NCBI GenBank assembly: GCA_026706075.1
Contig: JAPOZM010000023.1
Coordinates: 1-44,933 of the forward strand
Direction of reading: 5' to 3'
Source of the DNA: Gemmatimonadaceae bacterium
Lineage (GTDB): Bacteria > Latescibacterota > UBA2968 > UBA8231
Length of the DNA: 44,933 nucleotides
Part shown: positions 42,734-44,933 of the stretch, piece after piece
Position numbering within the stretch: position 1 is the stretch's first letter
Layout: the number at the start of each line of letters is the position of its first letter
Notes under the pieces: generated by a model
The model's input: only the letters and a program-made list of their open reading frames with translations
Told to the model about the DNA's origin: nothing
Databases searched by the model: none
Position numbers and translations under genes: made by a program

Positions 42734-43522
42734 CTAGCAGAGGCGTACAACCATAGTGGCGCCAGGCATGAGGGGTTTCATTCGGTGAATGGTGATAATC
42801 TGACTCATGTGGAGTTTGTCTGTAGTCTTTATCTCGGCCCAAATGACGTCTCTTCCGTTCGTCAAAGTGAGATCGGGCCAACCGTTACGGTACTGATATG
42901 GATCTTCGGCGATTGCCTCCGTAATCTGTCGAAGCCGAACGTTGCCGATGGCGTCGAACAGTGCGATGATGGCTTCAGCGGTGAGCCCGGGATAGTAGTC
43001 TTGGATTCGCACGGACCGGTAGATCTCAGCGAAGCCCCGGGCAACCAAGTCGGCATCCGCACGTTCGACCGCAGCGGCAATTTCCAGAACGGAATCCTCA
43101 TGAATCTTGAGTTGCGCCTCGGTGAATCTCACGCAGGCATCTTGACGGGACCCAAATGTATTGAGCTGTTCTAGTGTATCCAGTGCGGCGGCCCGAATGA
43201 GAAGCAGCAAGGCTCCACCTTCACAATGGGATCCAGTGTAGCCATTCGCGGCGAAGTAGTCCCAAGCCGCTCTCTCGGGGCCGCCAGTGAATTGAAGATG
43301 CTTCCATTCCTTAAGGTCTAGTCCGAGGTGGACACATTGCTTTTCCAAGGACGAGGTGACCAGGGCTTGTCTCCAGCCTTGGACAGTCAATTGCATACTC
43401 TTGTTCATCAGGCCCTGAGCAACAAGAGCAGTCAAGACTGGTGGGCTCAATTCGCCAGCACATCCGTCAAGTGCGCCTCGAAGAGCGGAGTTTATCTGAG
43501 TGGTTAGGTTCCTCTTGTCCAT
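42734..43522 (-). CDS. VRR-NUC domain nuclease (FAN1-like C-terminus)
   Basis: 262 residues from the ATG at 43522. The last ~60 residues are a VRR-NUC (PD-(D/E)xK) domain: N-G-W-P-D-L-T-L (Pro-Asp 216-217), I-W-A-E-I-K (Glu 230, Lys 232), then T-D-K-L-H-M-S-Q (Gln 241), the catalytic set of FAN1-type nucleases. The N-terminal ~200 residues are helical with E-G-G-A-L-L-L-L-I-R-A-A-A-L near 101. It comes first in a two-gene operon with the SIR2 gene. I infer that the nuclease degrades or senses foreign DNA while SIR2 acts on NAD+. Low G+C supports transfer. Confidence 0.8.
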   Translation of the reverse strand: MDKRNLTTQINSALRGALDGCAGELSPPVLTALVAQGLMNKSMQLTVQGWRQALVTSSLEKQCVHLGLDLKEWKHLQFTGGPERAAWDYFAANGYTGSHCEGGALLLLIRAAALDTLEQLNTFGSRQDACVRFTEAQLKIHEDSVLEIAAAVERADADLVARGFAEIYRSVRIQDYYPGLTAEAIIALFDAIGNVRLRQITEAIAEDPYQYRNGWPDLTLTNGRDVIWAEIKTTDKLHMSQIITIHRMKPLMPGATMVVRLC

Positions 43523-43597
43523 CTTCCGGCATCTTGGGATGGGACTCTACAGGTGACGCGCGGGGCCAACTCAAAGTGTCAATCCGGTCGTAGGCTG

Positions 43598-43702
43598 CTG
43601 ACCTGCCGTGTCGGGCACATGGGGATTTGAACTGTCTTTCCCTTTGACGGCGTGAGCCGTGAGTATCTGTGCAACTGCGCTACCCTGACCTGCAACGGGC
43701 AC
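43598..43702. repeat. Direct repeat flanking a tRNA-like relic at the island edge
   Basis: CTGACCTGC...CGGGCAC occurs twice, at 43598-43618 and 43685-43702, 87 bp apart; the second copy overlaps the stop codon of the YgjP-like gene. Between them the minus strand has TAGCGCAGTTG and GTTCAAATCCCC, which recall the D-arm and T-arm of a tRNA. The arms do not pair properly and no acceptor stem forms, so it is not a working tRNA. It may be a degraded tRNA or an attachment-site relic. It takes up most of the 179-bp gap before the VRR-NUC gene. Confidence 0.3.
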
Positions 43703-44429
43703 TACCACGCCAACCCGCCCCCCCGCTCCCGCAGATCCTCCCGCCGGCGCTCATAGTCCGGCATGATCCGCCCGAGGGCCTGCCAGTACTCGCTCCCGTG
43801 ACCCCGGTGCCGCAGGTGCACCAGCTCGTGGACCACCACATAGTCCACCAGGCGCATCGGCGCCTGGATGATCCGCCAGTTCAGGCGGATGGTCCCGCGG
43901 CGGTCACAGCTCCCCCAGCGCCTTTTCTGGTCTGAGATCACCACACGGGGCATCTCGACGCCGGCGTTGGACCGCCACAGCTCCACCCGTTCCGGCAGTC
44001 TCTCCGCGGCGTGGCTCCGCATCCACGCGACCAGCCCCGCTCGCACGTGATCCGGCTGCTCCGCCCCCGCTGCCGCCGGCACATGCAGCCACCCTCCCCG
44101 CAGCTTCGCCTCTCCCGTCTCCCCAGGATGAACCTTCAGCCGGTAGTGTCGCCCCAGGTACATCACGCTCTCGCCGCTGACGAACTCTCTCGGGGACGGC
44201 GGTACTCCGTTCGCCCCGACCCCCCTCATCCTCCGCACGATCCACCCCGCCTTCCGCCGCACAACCTCGTCCAGCCGGCTGGTGGGGAAGTCCTCCGGGG
44301 CCAGGAGCAACACCCCGCCGCCGGGATCCACCGTCACGGCCACCGTCTTCTTCCGCCGGGCGCTGCGGCGGATGGCGTAGGTGAGCCGCGTGTCCCCCCA
44401 AGTGATGGTGGAGGTCTCCAGAGTGCCGG

Positions 44430-44433
<4 letters not shown>
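43702..44433 (-). CDS. YgjP-like metallopeptidase domain protein (DUF45, type I R-M associated)
   Basis: 243 residues. The C-terminal third has V-V-H-E-L-V-H-L-R-H-R-G-H (H-E-x-x-H plus downstream His) and S-E-Y-W, the YgjP/WLM-type zinc site; R-W-G-S-C lies just before it, as in other DUF45 proteins. Such genes commonly follow hsdR in type I restriction-modification loci, as here, where its ATG overlaps the hsdR stop (ATGA). Its role there is unclear; a protease for controlling restriction has been suggested. G+C here is back to the chromosome level. Confidence 0.88.

Positions 44434-44933
<500 letters not shown>

Noticed and set aside
43606..43684. A tRNA gene on the minus strand
   Set aside because: TAGCGCAGTTG and GTTCAAATCCCC look like tRNA arms, but the T-stem bases do not pair and no 7-bp acceptor stem can be drawn. 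Kept only as a low-confidence relic.

Overview
The window looks like a piece of a high-GC, Gram-negative bacterial chromosome, possibly environmental or metagenome-derived. Three large secreted proteins end in an N-Y-P-N-P-F-N motif plus a FlgD-like module, a C-terminal signature of FCB-type lineages (Latescibacterota, Krumholzibacteriota, Eisenbacteria and relatives). Phytanoyl-CoA dioxygenase-like proteins, an M81/MlrC-like protein, a sulfatase and a PL22-like lyase point the same way. The phylum is an inference; no rRNA or universal marker is present.

Layout. (1) 1-13391, minus strand: a tightly packed catabolic gene train in transcription order: PL22-like oligogalacturonide lyase, methyltransferase, aldo/keto reductase, amidohydrolase, secreted FG-GAP protein, phytanoyl-CoA dioxygenase, degenerate M19 dipeptidase, SGNH hydrolase, MlrC-like M81 protein, Gfo/Idh/MocA oxidoreductase, GNAT, uracil-DNA-glycosylase-like protein, and the 5' part of a TauD dioxygenase. 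A sulfatase (13452-14834) diverges from it. (2) 14869-17270, minus strand: a GNAT, a DAO-type flavoprotein, and the broken tails of two lost genes. (3) 17316-23451, plus strand: a CarH/LitR-type B12 photoreceptor-repressor heading a light-responsive lipid-modification operon (flavoprotein, DUF1365, two cyclopropane-synthase-type methyltransferases, DUF1295). Every lipid gene overlaps the next. A convergent methyltransferase/GPH-transporter pair follows. (4) 25689-26443: a frameshifted HEPN-like gene and its small partner. (5) 26542-35891, minus strand: an MFS protein with a long helical tail and two tandem ~1200-residue secreted paralogs. One paralog keeps an HExxH metallopeptidase site; the other has lost it. 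(6) 35967-38996, plus strand: a membrane protein of five internal repeats, a phytanoyl-CoA dioxygenase-like protein with HxG in place of HxD, and a mannonate-dehydratase-like protein. (7) 39025-44933, minus strand: a defence island with a type I restriction subunit (HsdR, partial), a YgjP-like metallopeptidase, a VRR-NUC nuclease and a large SIR2-DUF4020-like protein split by a 1-nt frameshift. The nuclease and SIR2 genes are clearly poorer in G+C than the surroundings.

How the parts fit. Region 1 reads as a scavenging pathway for acidic, perhaps sulfated, plant or algal sugars and their adducts. Region 3 probably remodels membrane fatty acids when light releases CarH. Region 5 makes and may help display surface proteins. 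Region 7 is the most likely place for an under-described system: a VRR-NUC nuclease coupled to a SIR2 NADase-type effector.
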